DNA of 64,000 bases from Pseudomonas frederiksbergensis (GTDB lineage: Bacteria; Pseudomonadota; Gammaproteobacteria; Pseudomonadales; Pseudomonadaceae), in assembly GCF_003732275.1 (NCBI RefSeq), contig NZ_MOBM01000042.1, positions 94,739-158,738 of the forward strand, given 5' to 3'. Position numbers and translations under genes: made by a program. Below, in pieces: positions 15,965 to 26,524 of the stretch (its first letter is position 1; each line of letters opens with the position of its first letter). A model generated the notes under the pieces. It saw only the letters and a list, made by a program, of their open reading frames with translations. It ran no database searches and was not told the DNA's origin.

Positions 15965-17785
15965 GTGATCGAAAATCTACGCAACATCGCCATCATTGCT
16001 CACGTTGACCATGGTAAAACCACCCTGGTAGACAAACTCTTGCGTCAATCCGGCACCCTGGAGCGCAACGAGCTCAACGACGAGCGCGTGATGGACTCCA
16101 ACGACCAGGAGAAAGAGCGCGGTATTACCATTCTGGCGAAAAACACCGCCATCAACTGGAACGGCTACCACATCAACATCGTGGACACCCCGGGCCACGC
16201 CGACTTCGGCGGCGAAGTTGAACGCGTAATGTCGATGGTTGACTCCGTTCTGCTGCTGGTTGACGCTCAAGACGGCCCTATGCCGCAAACCCGTTTCGTG
16301 ACCAAGAAGGCTTTCGAAGCCGGCCTGCGTCCAATCGTGGTTATCAACAAGGTTGACCGTCCAGGCGCGCGTCCGGACTGGGTTCTGGACCAGATCTTCG
16401 ACCTGTTCGACAACCTCGGTGCTACCGAAGAACAGCTGGACTTCAAAGTCGTCTACGCCTCGGCCCTGAACGGCATTGCCGGTCTGGAACACACCGACAT
16501 GGCTGAAGACATGACTCCGCTGTACCAGTCGATCGTCGACAACGTACCTGCGCCGAAAGTCGACCGTGACGGTCCGTTCCAGATGCAAATCTCCGCTCTG
16601 GACTACAACAGCTTCCTGGGTGTTATCGGCGTTGGCCGTATCGCTCGTGGTCGCATCAAGCCGAACACTCCGGTTGTGGCTATCGACGCCGACGGCAAGA
16701 AGCGTAACGGCCGTATCCTGAAGCTGATGGGTCACCACGGTCTGCACCGCATCGACGTTGAAGAAGCAGCTGCCGGCGACATCGTCTGCATCAGCGGCTT
16801 CGACCAGCTGTTTATCTCCGACACTCTGTGCGACCCACTGAACGTCGAAGCAATGAAGCCGCTGACCGTTGACGAGCCAACCGTTTCCATGACCTTCCAG
16901 GTAAACGACTCGCCTTTCTGCGGCAAAGAAGGCAAGTTCGTCACCAGCCGTAACATCAAGGAACGTCTGGACAAAGAACTGCTCTACAACGTTGCCCTGC
17001 GCGTTGAAGAAGGCGACACCGCCGACAAGTTCAAAGTCTCCGGCCGTGGTGAGCTGCACCTCTCGGTACTGATCGAAACCATGCGTCGCGAAGGCTTCGA
17101 AATGGGTGTTGGTCGTCCGGAAGTAATCATCCGCATGGTTGACGGCGTCAAGCACGAACCGTACGAAAACGTGACCATCGACCTGCCGGAAGAATCGCAA
17201 GGTTCGATCATGGAACAGATCGGTATCCGTAAAGGCGACCTGACCAACATGGTTCCGGATGGCAAGGGTCGTGTGCGCCTTGAGTACAACATCCCGGCTC
17301 GTGGCCTGATCGGTTTCCGTAACGAGTTCCTGACCCTGACCTCCGGTGCAGGCATCCTGACCTCGATCTTCGACCGTTACGACGTGATGAAGTCCGGCGA
17401 CATGTCCGGCCGTCAGAACGGCGTGCTGGTTTCGGTTGCTACCGGTAAGGCGCTGACTTACTCGCTGGAAACCCTGCAAGCTCGCGGCAAACTGTTCCTG
17501 GGTCACGGTGAAGACGTGTACGAAGGTCAAATCGTCGGCATCAACAGCCGCGACAACGACCTGGGCGTCAACCCAACCAAAGGCAAGAAGCTCGACAACA
17601 TGCGTGCTTCGGGTAAAGACGAAACCATCGCTCTGGTTCCGCCTATCCGCTTCACCCTGGAGCAGGCTCTGGAATTCGTTCAAGAAGACGAATTGTGCGA
17701 AGTCACTCCTAAGTCCATCCGTCTTCGCAAGAAGATCCTGGGCGAAAGCGAGCGTACCCGCGCTGCCAAGAAAGCGGGTAACTGA
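15965..17785 (+). CDS. typA: Ribosome-associated GTPase TypA/BipA
   Basis: 606 residues. Starts at GTG 15965, because the frame immediately gives the family start IENLRNIAIIAHVDHGKTTL with its P-loop. G domain motifs DTPGHADFGG and NKVDRPGA are intact, followed by the beta-barrel, EF-G-like III/V domains, and the C-terminal domain specific to BipA. An assembly/translation factor of the ribosome, important in cold and stress. Codon use is strongly optimised. A strong terminator follows at 17807. Confidence 0.96.
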   Translation: MIENLRNIAIIAHVDHGKTTLVDKLLRQSGTLERNELNDERVMDSNDQEKERGITILAKNTAINWNGYHINIVDTPGHADFGGEVERVMSMVDSVLLLVDAQDGPMPQTRFVTKKAFEAGLRPIVVINKVDRPGARPDWVLDQIFDLFDNLGATEEQLDFKVVYASALNGIAGLEHTDMAEDMTPLYQSIVDNVPAPKVDRDGPFQMQISALDYNSFLGVIGVGRIARGRIKPNTPVVAIDADGKKRNGRILKLMGHHGLHRIDVEEAAAGDIVCISGFDQLFISDTLCDPLNVEAMKPLTVDEPTVSMTFQVNDSPFCGKEGKFVTSRNIKERLDKELLYNVALRVEEGDTADKFKVSGRGELHLSVLIETMRREGFEMGVGRPEVIIRMVDGVKHEPYENVTIDLPEESQGSIMEQIGIRKGDLTNMVPDGKGRVRLEYNIPARGLIGFRNEFLTLTSGAGILTSIFDRYDVMKSGDMSGRQNGVLVSVATGKALTYSLETLQARGKLFLGHGEDVYEGQIVGINSRDNDLGVNPTKGKKLDNMRASGKDETIALVPPIRFTLEQALEFVQEDELCEVTPKSIRLRKKILGESERTRAAKKAGN

Positions 17786-17806
17786 GTTTCGACTTAGTTA
17801 GCGCTT

Positions 17807-17847
17807 AAAAAAACGCCCCCGACCGCAAGGTCGGGGGCGTTTTTGTT
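17807..17847 (+). terminator. Rho-independent terminator after typA
   Basis: Stem ACGCCCCCGACC / GGTCGGGGGCGT with loop GCAA and TTTTT; an A-run on the other side. Confidence 0.95.
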
Positions 17848-17881
17848 TGTCTGGGGTTTGTGCGGCGTTTGTGAGGGCCTC

Positions 17882-17972
17882 ATCGCGAGCAGGCTCGCTC
17901 CCACAGGGTTCGGTGTTGAACACAGATTATGTGTACACAAAAATCAACTGTGGGAGCGAGCCTGCTCGCGAT
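17882..17972. repeat. REPIN (GAGC type)
   Basis: Inverted ATCGCGAGCAGGCTCGCTCC arms with ~45 bases between, in the convergent gap between typA and the YkgJ-type gene. Confidence 0.9.
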
Positions 17973-18001
17973 GAGGCCGGTTCAGGCAGCGGGATTCTGG
18001 A

Positions 18002-18466
18002 TCAGAACTTCTCAAGCGTCCGACGGCTGGCGCTGCTCTCGCGCACCACTTCTTTAGGCTTGTACGCGCAATACCCCGGCCGCGGTCCGATCTTCGGGTG
18101 GTTGCGGCAGGTGTCCGGGCGCTTATCATAAATAGTGCACAGACGGCTCTTACGATCCAGGTACAGGCAATCGTTGTTGCTCATGCGCTGAAGGGTGAAG
18201 ATCTCGGACTTCTGGTTATAGCGCTCGACGATCCCTTCCTTCTGCAAACGCTTGGCGATGTTCTTCGGCGGGTCGCCACGCTCGAACTCATCGACGATGC
18301 CGATACGGATCAGATCCTTGATCTTGACCTCGACCGGCAAGGTGCAGCAGCTGGATACGCAGGAACCGCACATCGGGGCAGAGTACTTGGCCCAGGTATC
18401 GAGGCGATCGATCTCCGCGGCGGCGATCAGGTTGGGCTTCATCATCGGTGTTACCAGCGTGTGCAT
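18002..18466 (-). CDS. YkgJ-family cysteine cluster protein
   Basis: 154 residues. Conserved cysteines occur in CGSCVSSCC (near residue 33-41), then DCLYL, LCTIYDKRPDTCR and GYC. The pattern matches the YkgJ/CxxCxxCC zinc- or iron-binding family; its function is not established. The start is uncertain: ATG 18466 is the longest, while the Met-Met at residues 8-9 gives MKPNLIAAAEIDRL, which may be the real start. Encoded leftward, convergent to typA and divergent from glgP. Confidence 0.8.
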   Translation of the reverse strand: MHTLVTPMMKPNLIAAAEIDRLDTWAKYSAPMCGSCVSSCCTLPVEVKIKDLIRIGIVDEFERGDPPKNIAKRLQKEGIVERYNQKSEIFTLQRMSNNDCLYLDRKSRLCTIYDKRPDTCRNHPKIGPRPGYCAYKPKEVVRESSASRRTLEKF

Positions 18467-18700
18467 CAGGGCGCGCGATCATACCGGGACTGGTGGATTT
18501 TTGAACAACCTTTCGCCAGATTTTTTCGCTTGGCGCAAAATAATCCCTGTGTCCGGCACGGCCCCTGCATTGTTTCTGGCACGCAACAACGTAATGTCGA
18601 TCTATCTCGCACTAACAGGGAAAACTGCCGAACCAGAGTCTCAATGGTCTGTCAGACCGACTAGGCTCAGACAACTTCACGCTCGCTCGAGGTCTTATCG

Positions 18701-21151
18701 ATGACTCAAGAACCACTTGTTCGCGAAGCAGAGGTGGCCGCATTCCGCGACGCCGTCTTGACCAAGCTTACCTACGCGGTGGGCAAAGACCCGGATCACG
18801 CCTTCGACCACGACTGGTTCGAAGCCATCGCCCTGGCGGCGCGCGATCACATGGTCGAGCACTGGATGGACCACACCCGGCAGATCTACCGCAAAGGCCA
18901 GAAACGGGTCTATTACCTCTCCCTTGAATTCCTGATCGGCCGCTTGCTCTACGACAGCCTGAGCAACCTCGGCCTGCTCGATGTGGCCCGTGAGGCCATG
19001 ACCGAACTTGGCGTCGACATCGAACGCATCCGTCTGCTGGAACCCGATGCGGCGCTGGGCAACGGAGGCCTCGGGCGCCTGGCGGCGTGCTTCATGGAAA
19101 GCATGTCGACCTTGGGCATCGCCGGCCATGGTTACGGCATTCGTTACGAACACGGTTTGTTCCGCCAGGCCATCGTCGACGGCTGGCAGCAGGAGCAGAC
19201 CGAACACTGGCTGGATTTCGGTAACCCGTGGGAGTTCGAACGGCCGGAGGTCGCCTACCCGATCGGCTTCGGCGGCAGTGTCGAAACCGTGACCGATGAA
19301 AACGGCAAATCCAGGCAAGTCTGGTCCCCTGCGGAAACCGTGCGGGCCATTGCCTATGACACCCCGGTGGTTGGTTGGCGCGGCGCGAGTGTCAACACGC
19401 TGCGACTGTGGCGTGCCCGGGCCATGGAAGATTTGCACCTGGAGCGCTTTAACGCTGGCGACCACTTGGGTGCGGTAGCCGAAGTGGCCCGGGCCGAAAG
19501 TATCTCCCGCGTGCTCTACCCGGCGGACAGCACCGATGCCGGCCAGGAACTGCGTCTGCGCCAGGAGTACTTCTTCGTCGCCGCATCCCTGCAGGACTTG
19601 CTGCGCCGCCATCGCAACATGCACACCTCCGTGCTGACCCTGGGCGATCACGCGGCCATTCAACTCAACGACACTCACCCCTCGATCGCCGTGGCCGAGT
19701 TGATGCGTCAGTTGGTCGACGTTTATGACGTGGCGTGGGATGCGGCGTGGCAGGTCACCGTCGACACGCTGTCGTATACCAACCACACGTTATTGCCGGA
19801 AGCGCTGGAAACCTGGCCGGTCGGTTTGATGGAGCGGATGCTGCCACGGCACATGCAGATCATTTATTTGATCAACGCCCAGCACATCGACTCATTGCGG
19901 GCCAAGGGCGTTCACGATTTCGACGTGTTGCGTGCGGTGTCGCTGATCGAGGAAGACAACGGTCGACGCGTGCGCATGGGTAACCTGGCATTCCTTGGTT
20001 CTCACAGCGTTAACGGCGTGTCTGGCCTGCACACGCAACTGATGCGCAGCACAGTGTTTTCCGAGTTGCATAAACTCTATCCGGAGCGGATCAACAACAA
20101 GACCAATGGCATTACCTTCCGCCGCTGGCTCTATCAGGCCAACCCCGAGTTGACCTCGATGATGGTCGACGCCCTCGGCCCGGATATGCTGGATAACCCC
20201 GAAGAAAGCCTGATCGGGCTGGAGCCGTTTGCCGAAAAGACTGCATTCCGTAAACAGTTCGCCGAGCAGCGGCTGCACAGTAAAAAAGCCCTGGCGTACC
20301 TGATTCATGAACGGTTGGGGATCGCGATCAACCCGGCGGCGATGTTCGACGTGCAGGTCAAGCGGATCCACGAATACAAACGTCAGTTGCTCAACCTGCT
20401 GCACACCGTCGCGCTGTATCAGGCGATTCGTGCCGAACCGGAAATCGACTGGGTGCCGCGGGTGAAAATCTTCGCCGGCAAGGCGGCGGCCAGTTATCAC
20501 CAGGCCAAGTTGATCATCAAACTGACCAACGACATCGCCCGGGTGGTCAACAACGACCCGACCGTGCGTGGTTTGCTCAAAGTGGTGTTCTTGCCCAACT
20601 ACAACGTCAGCCTGGCCGAAAGCATCATTCCGGCGGCGGACTTGTCGGAGCAGATTTCCACCGCAGGCTTCGAAGCATCGGGCACCAGCAACATGAAGTT
20701 CGGCCTCAACGGCGCGCTGACCATTGGCACCATGGACGGCGCCAACGTGGAGATGAGCGAGCGCATTGGTGTCGAACACATGTTCATCTTCGGCCTGAGC
20801 GCCGAGCAAGTGGAAGCGCGCAAGCTCAACCATGAATTCAGCGCGGCGCCGGACATTGCCGCCTCCCATCGACTCAACGACGTGCTGCAAGCGATTCGCG
20901 GCGGGGTGTTCTCACCGGACGATCCGTCCCGCTACACCACACTGATCGATTCGCTGGTGGATTACGACCGCTTTCTGGTCTGCGCCGATTTCGACTCTTA
21001 CTGGAACGCTCAGATGCGCGTCGAGGCTCACTGGCACGACTCGAAAGAATGGTGGCGCTCGGCGGTATTGAGCAGTGCGCGGATGGGTTGGTTCTCGTCC
21101 GACCGGACCATTCGCGAGTACGCCACGGATATTTGGAAGGCTCTGGAGTAA
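18701..21151 (+). CDS. glgP: Glycogen/starch/alpha-glucan phosphorylase
   Basis: 816 residues, GT35 family. It releases glucose-1-phosphate from alpha-1,4-glucans. The PLP-binding Lys lies in EASGTSNMKFGLNGALTIG, the family signature. The N-terminal glucan/phosphate motifs (GNGGLGRLAACF; YGIRYEHGLF) are complete. GAGGTCTT precedes ATG 18701. It stands alone here, away from the trehalose/glycogen genes, as in many Pseudomonas. Confidence 0.95.
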   Translation: MTQEPLVREAEVAAFRDAVLTKLTYAVGKDPDHAFDHDWFEAIALAARDHMVEHWMDHTRQIYRKGQKRVYYLSLEFLIGRLLYDSLSNLGLLDVAREAMTELGVDIERIRLLEPDAALGNGGLGRLAACFMESMSTLGIAGHGYGIRYEHGLFRQAIVDGWQQEQTEHWLDFGNPWEFERPEVAYPIGFGGSVETVTDENGKSRQVWSPAETVRAIAYDTPVVGWRGASVNTLRLWRARAMEDLHLERFNAGDHLGAVAEVARAESISRVLYPADSTDAGQELRLRQEYFFVAASLQDLLRRHRNMHTSVLTLGDHAAIQLNDTHPSIAVAELMRQLVDVYDVAWDAAWQVTVDTLSYTNHTLLPEALETWPVGLMERMLPRHMQIIYLINAQHIDSLRAKGVHDFDVLRAVSLIEEDNGRRVRMGNLAFLGSHSVNGVSGLHTQLMRSTVFSELHKLYPERINNKTNGITFRRWLYQANPELTSMMVDALGPDMLDNPEESLIGLEPFAEKTAFRKQFAEQRLHSKKALAYLIHERLGIAINPAAMFDVQVKRIHEYKRQLLNLLHTVALYQAIRAEPEIDWVPRVKIFAGKAAASYHQAKLIIKLTNDIARVVNNDPTVRGLLKVVFLPNYNVSLAESIIPAADLSEQISTAGFEASGTSNMKFGLNGALTIGTMDGANVEMSERIGVEHMFIFGLSAEQVEARKLNHEFSAAPDIAASHRLNDVLQAIRGGVFSPDDPSRYTTLIDSLVDYDRFLVCADFDSYWNAQMRVEAHWHDSKEWWRSAVLSSARMGWFSSDRTIREYATDIWKALE

Positions 21152-21184
21152 GTCTTCGTTCGGCTCGATATACTGGCGCGCCGG

Positions 21185-21267
21185 AAAAGATCGCAGCCTT
21201 CGGCAGCTCCTACACAATCGCGTGCTATCACGCCGTTGTAGGAGCTGCCGAAGGCTGCGATCTTTTT
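21185..21267. repeat. REPIN (CTGCCGAAGG type)
   Basis: Inverted arms AAAAGATCGCAGCCTTCGGC... and the complement with ~25 bases between, in the glgP to DUF2339 gap. Confidence 0.9.
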
Positions 21268-21322
21268 GGAGCTGGCTACGCTAATCTTCTTGGATTGGCC
21301 AATGCGCTTAGGGATATCGACC

Positions 21323-24300
21323 ATGCAATGGATGTTCATGCTGATTGGGCTGCTGCTGGGCTGGTTATTTGACGAGTCGTTCAGCGATGCGCTGTTGGGC
21401 GCTTTGCTCGGGCTGGGTATCGGCCAGGCAATCCGCATCAGCCGCTTGAGTACTCAAACCGCCGAGCAGCGACGCTTGCTCGATCAAGCGCAGGTTGCGC
21501 TGAATGCGGTCGAGCAGCGACTGGCATTGCTGGAAGTATCGGGCGTCAAATCCCCTGAAACCAGTGAAGCTGCGGCCAGCGAACCGGTTGCATCCCCTGA
21601 AATCATTCTTGAACAAGCCCCTGTCGCAGCCCCCGAGCTGATCTGGGAGCTACCTCCTGAATTCGAACCCGTCACAGCGGCCGCCGCCGAAACCAGTCGT
21701 CCACTGCCCGATGATCTCTGGAAACCCGAACCGGTCGCCCGCGAACCACAACAACCGGCGGCGCCGCGCGGCCCGAACTTCATCGAGCGGGCCATCAGCG
21801 GCGCGCGCAACTGGCTGTTCGGCGGTAATACCGTGTTGCGGGTCGGCGTGGTGCTGTTGTTCCTCGGCCTGGCCTTCCTGTTGCGCTACGCCACCGAAGG
21901 CATGGTGGTGCCGGTCGAGTTGCGTTACGCCGGTGTCGCGGCGGCGGCCTTGGGCTTGCTCGCGCTGGGCTGGTGGTTGCGACTGCGCAACAGCAATTAC
22001 GCGCTGATGCTGCAAGGCACCGGGATTGCGGTGTTGTACCTGACAGTATTTGCCGCGATGCGCCTGCATCCATTGCTCGACCCCACGGCGGCGCTGGGCT
22101 TGCTGGTGGTGGTGACGGTGTTCTCGGCGATTCTCGCCATTACTCAAAACGCTCTGGGCCTGGCCGCCGCTGCCGCCTTGGGTGGTTTCGCCGCACCGAT
22201 CCTGACCTCCACCGGCGCCGGCAACCATGTCGCGCTGTTCAGCTACTTTGCCTTGCTCAACGCCGGCATCCTCGCCATCGCGTGGTTCAAGGCCTGGCGG
22301 CTGCTTAACCTGATCGGTTTTGTCGGCACCTTCGGCATCGGGTTGGCCTGGGGCCTGCGTTCCTACAAGCCTGAACTGCTATGGAGCACCGAGCCGTTCC
22401 TGATTCTGTTTTTCCTGATGTACCTGGCCATCGGCCTGTTGTTCGCCCGGCGCAAACTGCTGGAAATGAGCGATGCGCCCGAGGATGGCAGCCGCGATGC
22501 ACTGCTGCACTGGTCAGCGCGCAAGGGCGATTACGTCGATGGCACCATGTTGTTCGCGCCGCCGCTGGTGGGTTTCGGTTTGCAGTTCGCGCTGGTGGAG
22601 CATCTGGAATTTGCCACCGCCTTCAGCGCCTTGGCACTGGGCATGATTTACATGGGGCTGGCCCGGTTGCTGATGGGCGGTCGAGCGCTGTTGTTGGCGG
22701 AAACCTGTCTGGCGCTCGGGGTGATCTTCGCCAGCCTGGCGATCCCCTTGGGGCTCGACGCGCGTTGGACTGCAGCCGCCTGGGCGGTGGAAGGCGCGGG
22801 GATTTTCTGGCTCGGCCTGCGCCAACAACGACCGCTGGCGCGAGCCTTTGCCTTGCTGCTGCAACTGGGCTCGGCACTGGCCTTCCTCAGCGAGCTGCGG
22901 ATCGGCGAGAGCAGCCTGCTCGATGGCGCCCCGTTGGGGGCGTTGATGCTCGGTGTGGCGCTGCTGTTCAGCTTCTACCAATTACGCAAAGCGTTGCCTG
23001 AACAGGCGTCGCAGTGGGAGCACCAAGCACTGCCGGTGCTGGCCTGCCTGGGATTGACGTTCCTTTATCTGCTGGCGCCGCTGTTTTTCTTCACTCATGG
23101 CACGGCGATCAGTTGGGCGCTGGCCGGGTTGGCGACACTGTTCGTCGGCCTGCGCCTGCAATCGAGAACCTTCCTATTCACCGCGTTCGCCGTGCAACTG
23201 CTGGGCGGTGCGTTGTTCCTGTTGCGGCTGCAAGGGGCGGGCGGTGAGTCGGCTGCGGTGTTCAGCGCCGGTTGGAGCGGTTTGCTCAGCGCGTCCCTGA
23301 TCGGGCTGGCATTGATCGGCGGGATGTTGCTGGCGGCCCGCGACGAAATGGTGCGCAGCGACGTGCGTTTGCTGCGCGGCTTGTCAGTGGTGTTGCTGGC
23401 CGGTCTGGTGCTGATCAACCTCGCCGTGTTGTTCGTGTTGCCGTGGCAAACCGCGAGCGCGGTGTGGGCCGCCAGTGGTTTGTTCATCATCTGGCTGAGC
23501 CTGTACCTGAAGCAGCGCGTGAGTTTTGTCTTTGGTCTGCTGTTGCAGGTGATCGGTGGCGCTGCGTTCCTGTTCGCCGGGCCGGATCTGCTTGGCCCGC
23601 TGCTCAGCGAAGGGTTGCGGCCGCTGGCGCATGGCGGTTTCTGGACGCCGCTGGTGCTGGGGCTGGCCGCATTCGTCGGAGCCTGGCGTCTGCAGCTCGG
23701 CAACCATGCTTCGGCCTTCGATGGGTTGAGCCTGCAGCGCTTGTCGGAAGTGTTGGTGGTGTGGGGCGCAGGTTGGTGGGCGCTGGCGTGGGTCAGCGAA
23801 GTGCTGCGCTTTGCGCCGTTGAATCTGCAAGCCACTTTGTTGCTGGCCGTCGCCGCCGTGAGTGTCGCGCTGTGGACGTTGTTGGCGCTGCGCCTGAAGT
23901 GGTCGTCGCTGGGCTTGCTCTGCACCTTGTTGATTCCCGCAGCAGGTCTGGTGCTGCTCGCGGCCTGGCATTCGCGTTATCACCCGGCCGCCAACTTCGG
24001 CTGGCTGGTTTGGGTCGCGGTGTTCGTCGTGCATTTCATCTCGCTGCGGCGTCTGGCGCCAACGCTGCCCGCAAGAGCCCTGAGCACCGCCCATGTGCTC
24101 GGCTGCTGGCTGTTGATCGGCGTGTTGGCCCTGGAGCTGCGTTACGGCTTGCTGCTGTTGTCGGAGCAGTACAACGCCTGGCGCTGGCTGGGCTGGGCGA
24201 TTCTGCCGAGCCTGTATCTGGTGCTGATGGCTGCACCACGCACGTGGCCGTGGCCGGTGTCGGATTATCCCCGCGAGTACCGGGTCTATGCCGCTGCGCC

Positions 24301-24910
24301 GTTGGCGTTGCTGATGCTCGGCTGGTTCTGGCTGGCGAACATCGCCAGTGACGGCACCGCCGAGCCATTGCCGTATGTGCCGCTGATTAACCCGCTGGAG
24401 TTGGGCCTGTTGTTCGCTTTGTTCGGCGTTTACGTCTGGTCTCGCAGCGCCGTGACGCAACTGGCGATACGCAAGGCGTACGCCGATAACGCCACGCAAG
24501 TGATTGCCGGGGTTTCGCTGTTCGTCTTCTTCACCGCGCTGGTGATGCGCGCGGCTCACCATTGGGGTGACGTGCCGTACGCGCTGGATCTGTTGCTTGG
24601 GTCGATGTTGGTGCAGGCCGGCCTGTCCATCGTCTGGACCCTGATGGCCCTGAGTCTGATGATCGGTGGGCATCTGCGTCATCGCCGCGAAGTCTGGCTG
24701 ATCGGCGCGGCGCTGATCGCGCTGGTGGTCGCCAAGTTGTTCTTCATTGAATTGAGTAACCGCGGCGGGCTCGCGCGGATCGTGTCGTTTATTGGCGTTG
24801 GCGTGTTGCTGTTGGTGGTGGGCTATTTCGCTCCGTTGCCACCCAAGCGTGCCGAAGCTGTGCCGGATGTTGAAAAACCGGCCCCTGAAACCGAAGGAGT
24901 GTCGTCTTGA
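21323..24910 (+). CDS. DUF2339 domain-containing multi-spanning membrane protein
   Basis: 1195 residues from ATG 21323 (AGGGA 9 bases upstream), preferred over an ATG at 21266 that lies inside the REPIN. The N-terminal hydrophobic segment is followed by a short coiled region and a proline/alanine-rich linker (about 50-165). Then comes a very long run of closely spaced hydrophobic helices to the C-terminus, around two dozen or more. It is a polytopic inner-membrane protein of the DUF2339 family with no known reaction. Its stop overlaps the DUF3999 start, so the two products probably work together. Another start would change only the N-terminus. Confidence 0.85.
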   Translation: MQWMFMLIGLLLGWLFDESFSDALLGALLGLGIGQAIRISRLSTQTAEQRRLLDQAQVALNAVEQRLALLEVSGVKSPETSEAAASEPVASPEIILEQAPVAAPELIWELPPEFEPVTAAAAETSRPLPDDLWKPEPVAREPQQPAAPRGPNFIERAISGARNWLFGGNTVLRVGVVLLFLGLAFLLRYATEGMVVPVELRYAGVAAAALGLLALGWWLRLRNSNYALMLQGTGIAVLYLTVFAAMRLHPLLDPTAALGLLVVVTVFSAILAITQNALGLAAAAALGGFAAPILTSTGAGNHVALFSYFALLNAGILAIAWFKAWRLLNLIGFVGTFGIGLAWGLRSYKPELLWSTEPFLILFFLMYLAIGLLFARRKLLEMSDAPEDGSRDALLHWSARKGDYVDGTMLFAPPLVGFGLQFALVEHLEFATAFSALALGMIYMGLARLLMGGRALLLAETCLALGVIFASLAIPLGLDARWTAAAWAVEGAGIFWLGLRQQRPLARAFALLLQLGSALAFLSELRIGESSLLDGAPLGALMLGVALLFSFYQLRKALPEQASQWEHQALPVLACLGLTFLYLLAPLFFFTHGTAISWALAGLATLFVGLRLQSRTFLFTAFAVQLLGGALFLLRLQGAGGESAAVFSAGWSGLLSASLIGLALIGGMLLAARDEMVRSDVRLLRGLSVVLLAGLVLINLAVLFVLPWQTASAVWAASGLFIIWLSLYLKQRVSFVFGLLLQVIGGAAFLFAGPDLLGPLLSEGLRPLAHGGFWTPLVLGLAAFVGAWRLQLGNHASAFDGLSLQRLSEVLVVWGAGWWALAWVSEVLRFAPLNLQATLLLAVAAVSVALWTLLALRLKWSSLGLLCTLLIPAAGLVLLAAWHSRYHPAANFGWLVWVAVFVVHFISLRRLAPTLPARALSTAHVLGCWLLIGVLALELRYGLLLLSEQYNAWRWLGWAILPSLYLVLMAAPRTWPWPVSDYPREYRVYAAAPLALLMLGWFWLANIASDGTAEPLPYVPLINPLELGLLFALFGVYVWSRSAVTQLAIRKAYADNATQVIAGVSLFVFFTALVMRAAHHWGDVPYALDLLLGSMLVQAGLSIVWTLMALSLMIGGHLRHRREVWLIGAALIALVVAKLFFIELSNRGGLARIVSFIGVGVLLLVVGYFAPLPPKRAEAVPDVEKPAPETEGVSS

Positions 24911-26274
24911 GTCAGAAGCTGAACCTGAGCTTGTGGGGTGCTGTAGTGCTGGGTGTGGCGCTGTCGGCCGGCGCGCAGGAAAAACCGACGGACTTCGCCG
25001 CGCAGGTGCCGTTGTCGGTGAGTGGCGAAGGCCCGTGGTATCGCCTGGAATTGCCCTTGGGCGTGCAACTGAAAGCGCGGCAAACCGATCTCAGCGATCT
25101 ACGCGTGTTCAACGCCGCCGGTGAGCCTCAGGCTTATGCTCTGGCCCGAGAGCCCGCGCAGACCCGCGAAAACCGCACGCTGAACGACGTGAAGTGGTTC
25201 CCGTTGTACAACTCGGCGGATGCCACCGAACGTGCGCCGAGCGTGCGCGTGCAATCGAACACCAACGGCACGTTGATTGAAGTGCAGCCGTCCAGCCAGT
25301 TGGAGGCAGGGGAAGAAGAGTTGCGCGGCTGGTTGCTCGACGCCAGCCGCATCAAGGCGCCATTGCAGCAATTGATCCTCGATTGGACCAGCGATCGCGA
25401 CGGTTTCCAGCGCTTCAGCATCGAAGCCAGCGACGATCTGCAGCATTGGCAGTCGTGGGGCGAAGGGCAGGTGGCACGCCTGACGTTTGCCGACGAACGG
25501 GTCGAGCAACATGAAGTCGGCCTGCCGGGGCAATCGGCGCGCTACCTGCGCTTGCTGTGGAGTTCACCGCAATCGGCGCCAGTGCTGACGTCGGCGCAAC
25601 TGGAAAGCACCAACCCTCGCACCTTGCCGCTGCCGTTGGTCTGGTCGCAACCGTTGGCTGGCACCAGCGTGAAGGCCGGTGAGTACATCTGGCAATTGCC
25701 GATGGGGTTGAACGTCCAGCGCTTGCAGATCGAGCTGAATCAACCCAACAGCCTGGCACCGGTGACGTTGTCGGGTCGCCGGGAAACCAGCCTGCCGTGG
25801 CAAACGCTGACCAGCGGTTTGCTCTACCGCTTGACCCAGAATGGCCAGGACGTGGTGCAGAACGAATTGCAGCTGCCGGGCCAGACCGTTCAGCAATTGA
25901 AGTTGACGGTGGATGAGCGCGGCGGTGGCCTGGGCGCCGAAGCACCGACCGTCCGATTTGCCGTGCGCTCCACGCAACTGGTGTTCCTGGCGCGCGGGGC
26001 CGGGCCTTATACGCTGGCGCTGGGGAGTGCGACGGTGAAGGCGGCGAGCTTGCCATTGTCGACGCTGATTCCGGATTACAGCGCTGCGAAGCTGGCGGCG
26101 TTGGGCAAGGCGACGGTGGAGGGTGGGGTCGTGGTGACTCCGGCGGCGACCGTGCCAACGGTGGCGGACACGAACTGGAAGAAATTCGGGTTGTGGGCGG
26201 TGCTGTTGCTCAGCGTGCTGGTTCTGGGGGCCATGGCCTTCAGCTTGCTGCGCAAGCCACCAGTCAAATCCTGA
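24907..26274 (+). CDS. DUF3999 domain-containing membrane protein
   Basis: 455 residues. TTG start at 24907 overlaps the DUF2339 stop (TTGA) with GAAGGAGTG upstream, so translation is coupled. A signal peptide (about 1-21) is followed by a large periplasmic part with beta-sandwich-like 'discoidin' features (FSIEASDDLQHWQSWGEG; ARYLRLLW), then one C-terminal helix (about 425-445) with cytosolic RKPPVKS. The DUF2339-DUF3999 pair is conserved in Pseudomonas; from the layout, a periplasmic domain working with a polytopic channel-like partner is possible, but no function is known. Confidence 0.85.
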   Translation: MSQKLNLSLWGAVVLGVALSAGAQEKPTDFAAQVPLSVSGEGPWYRLELPLGVQLKARQTDLSDLRVFNAAGEPQAYALAREPAQTRENRTLNDVKWFPLYNSADATERAPSVRVQSNTNGTLIEVQPSSQLEAGEEELRGWLLDASRIKAPLQQLILDWTSDRDGFQRFSIEASDDLQHWQSWGEGQVARLTFADERVEQHEVGLPGQSARYLRLLWSSPQSAPVLTSAQLESTNPRTLPLPLVWSQPLAGTSVKAGEYIWQLPMGLNVQRLQIELNQPNSLAPVTLSGRRETSLPWQTLTSGLLYRLTQNGQDVVQNELQLPGQTVQQLKLTVDERGGGLGAEAPTVRFAVRSTQLVFLARGAGPYTLALGSATVKAASLPLSTLIPDYSAAKLAALGKATVEGGVVVTPAATVPTVADTNWKKFGLWAVLLLSVLVLGAMAFSLLRKPPVKS

Positions 26275-26294
26275 AGGTGATGCTTTGCACCCCA

Positions 26295-26369
26295 ATCGCG
26301 AGCAGGCTCGCTCCCACACTGATCGCCTGAACACTGGCGATCCATTGTGGGAGCGAGCCTGCTCGCGAT
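26295..26369. repeat. REPIN (GAGC type)
   Basis: Inverted ATCGCGAGCAGGCTCGCTCC arms, ~27-base spacer, just after the DUF3999 stop. Confidence 0.9.
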
Positions 26370-26524
26370 AGCGGTTTATCGGTCGGTAAAAATGCCCATT
26401 TCGAACTACGCTCAACCCCGCACATGAACTCTATTGGGTGTATCACGTCTGATAGGAGGAAATGCGCCCCGACTCGCGTTAAACTGCGCGGGTTTTTAGC
26501 CCCCCCATTCCACCGGAGCCGTCC

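Noticed and set aside
18540..18620. Sigma-54-like TGGCACG before glgP (near 18577)
   Set aside because: The TTGC element at the required distance is missing (AACGT instead).
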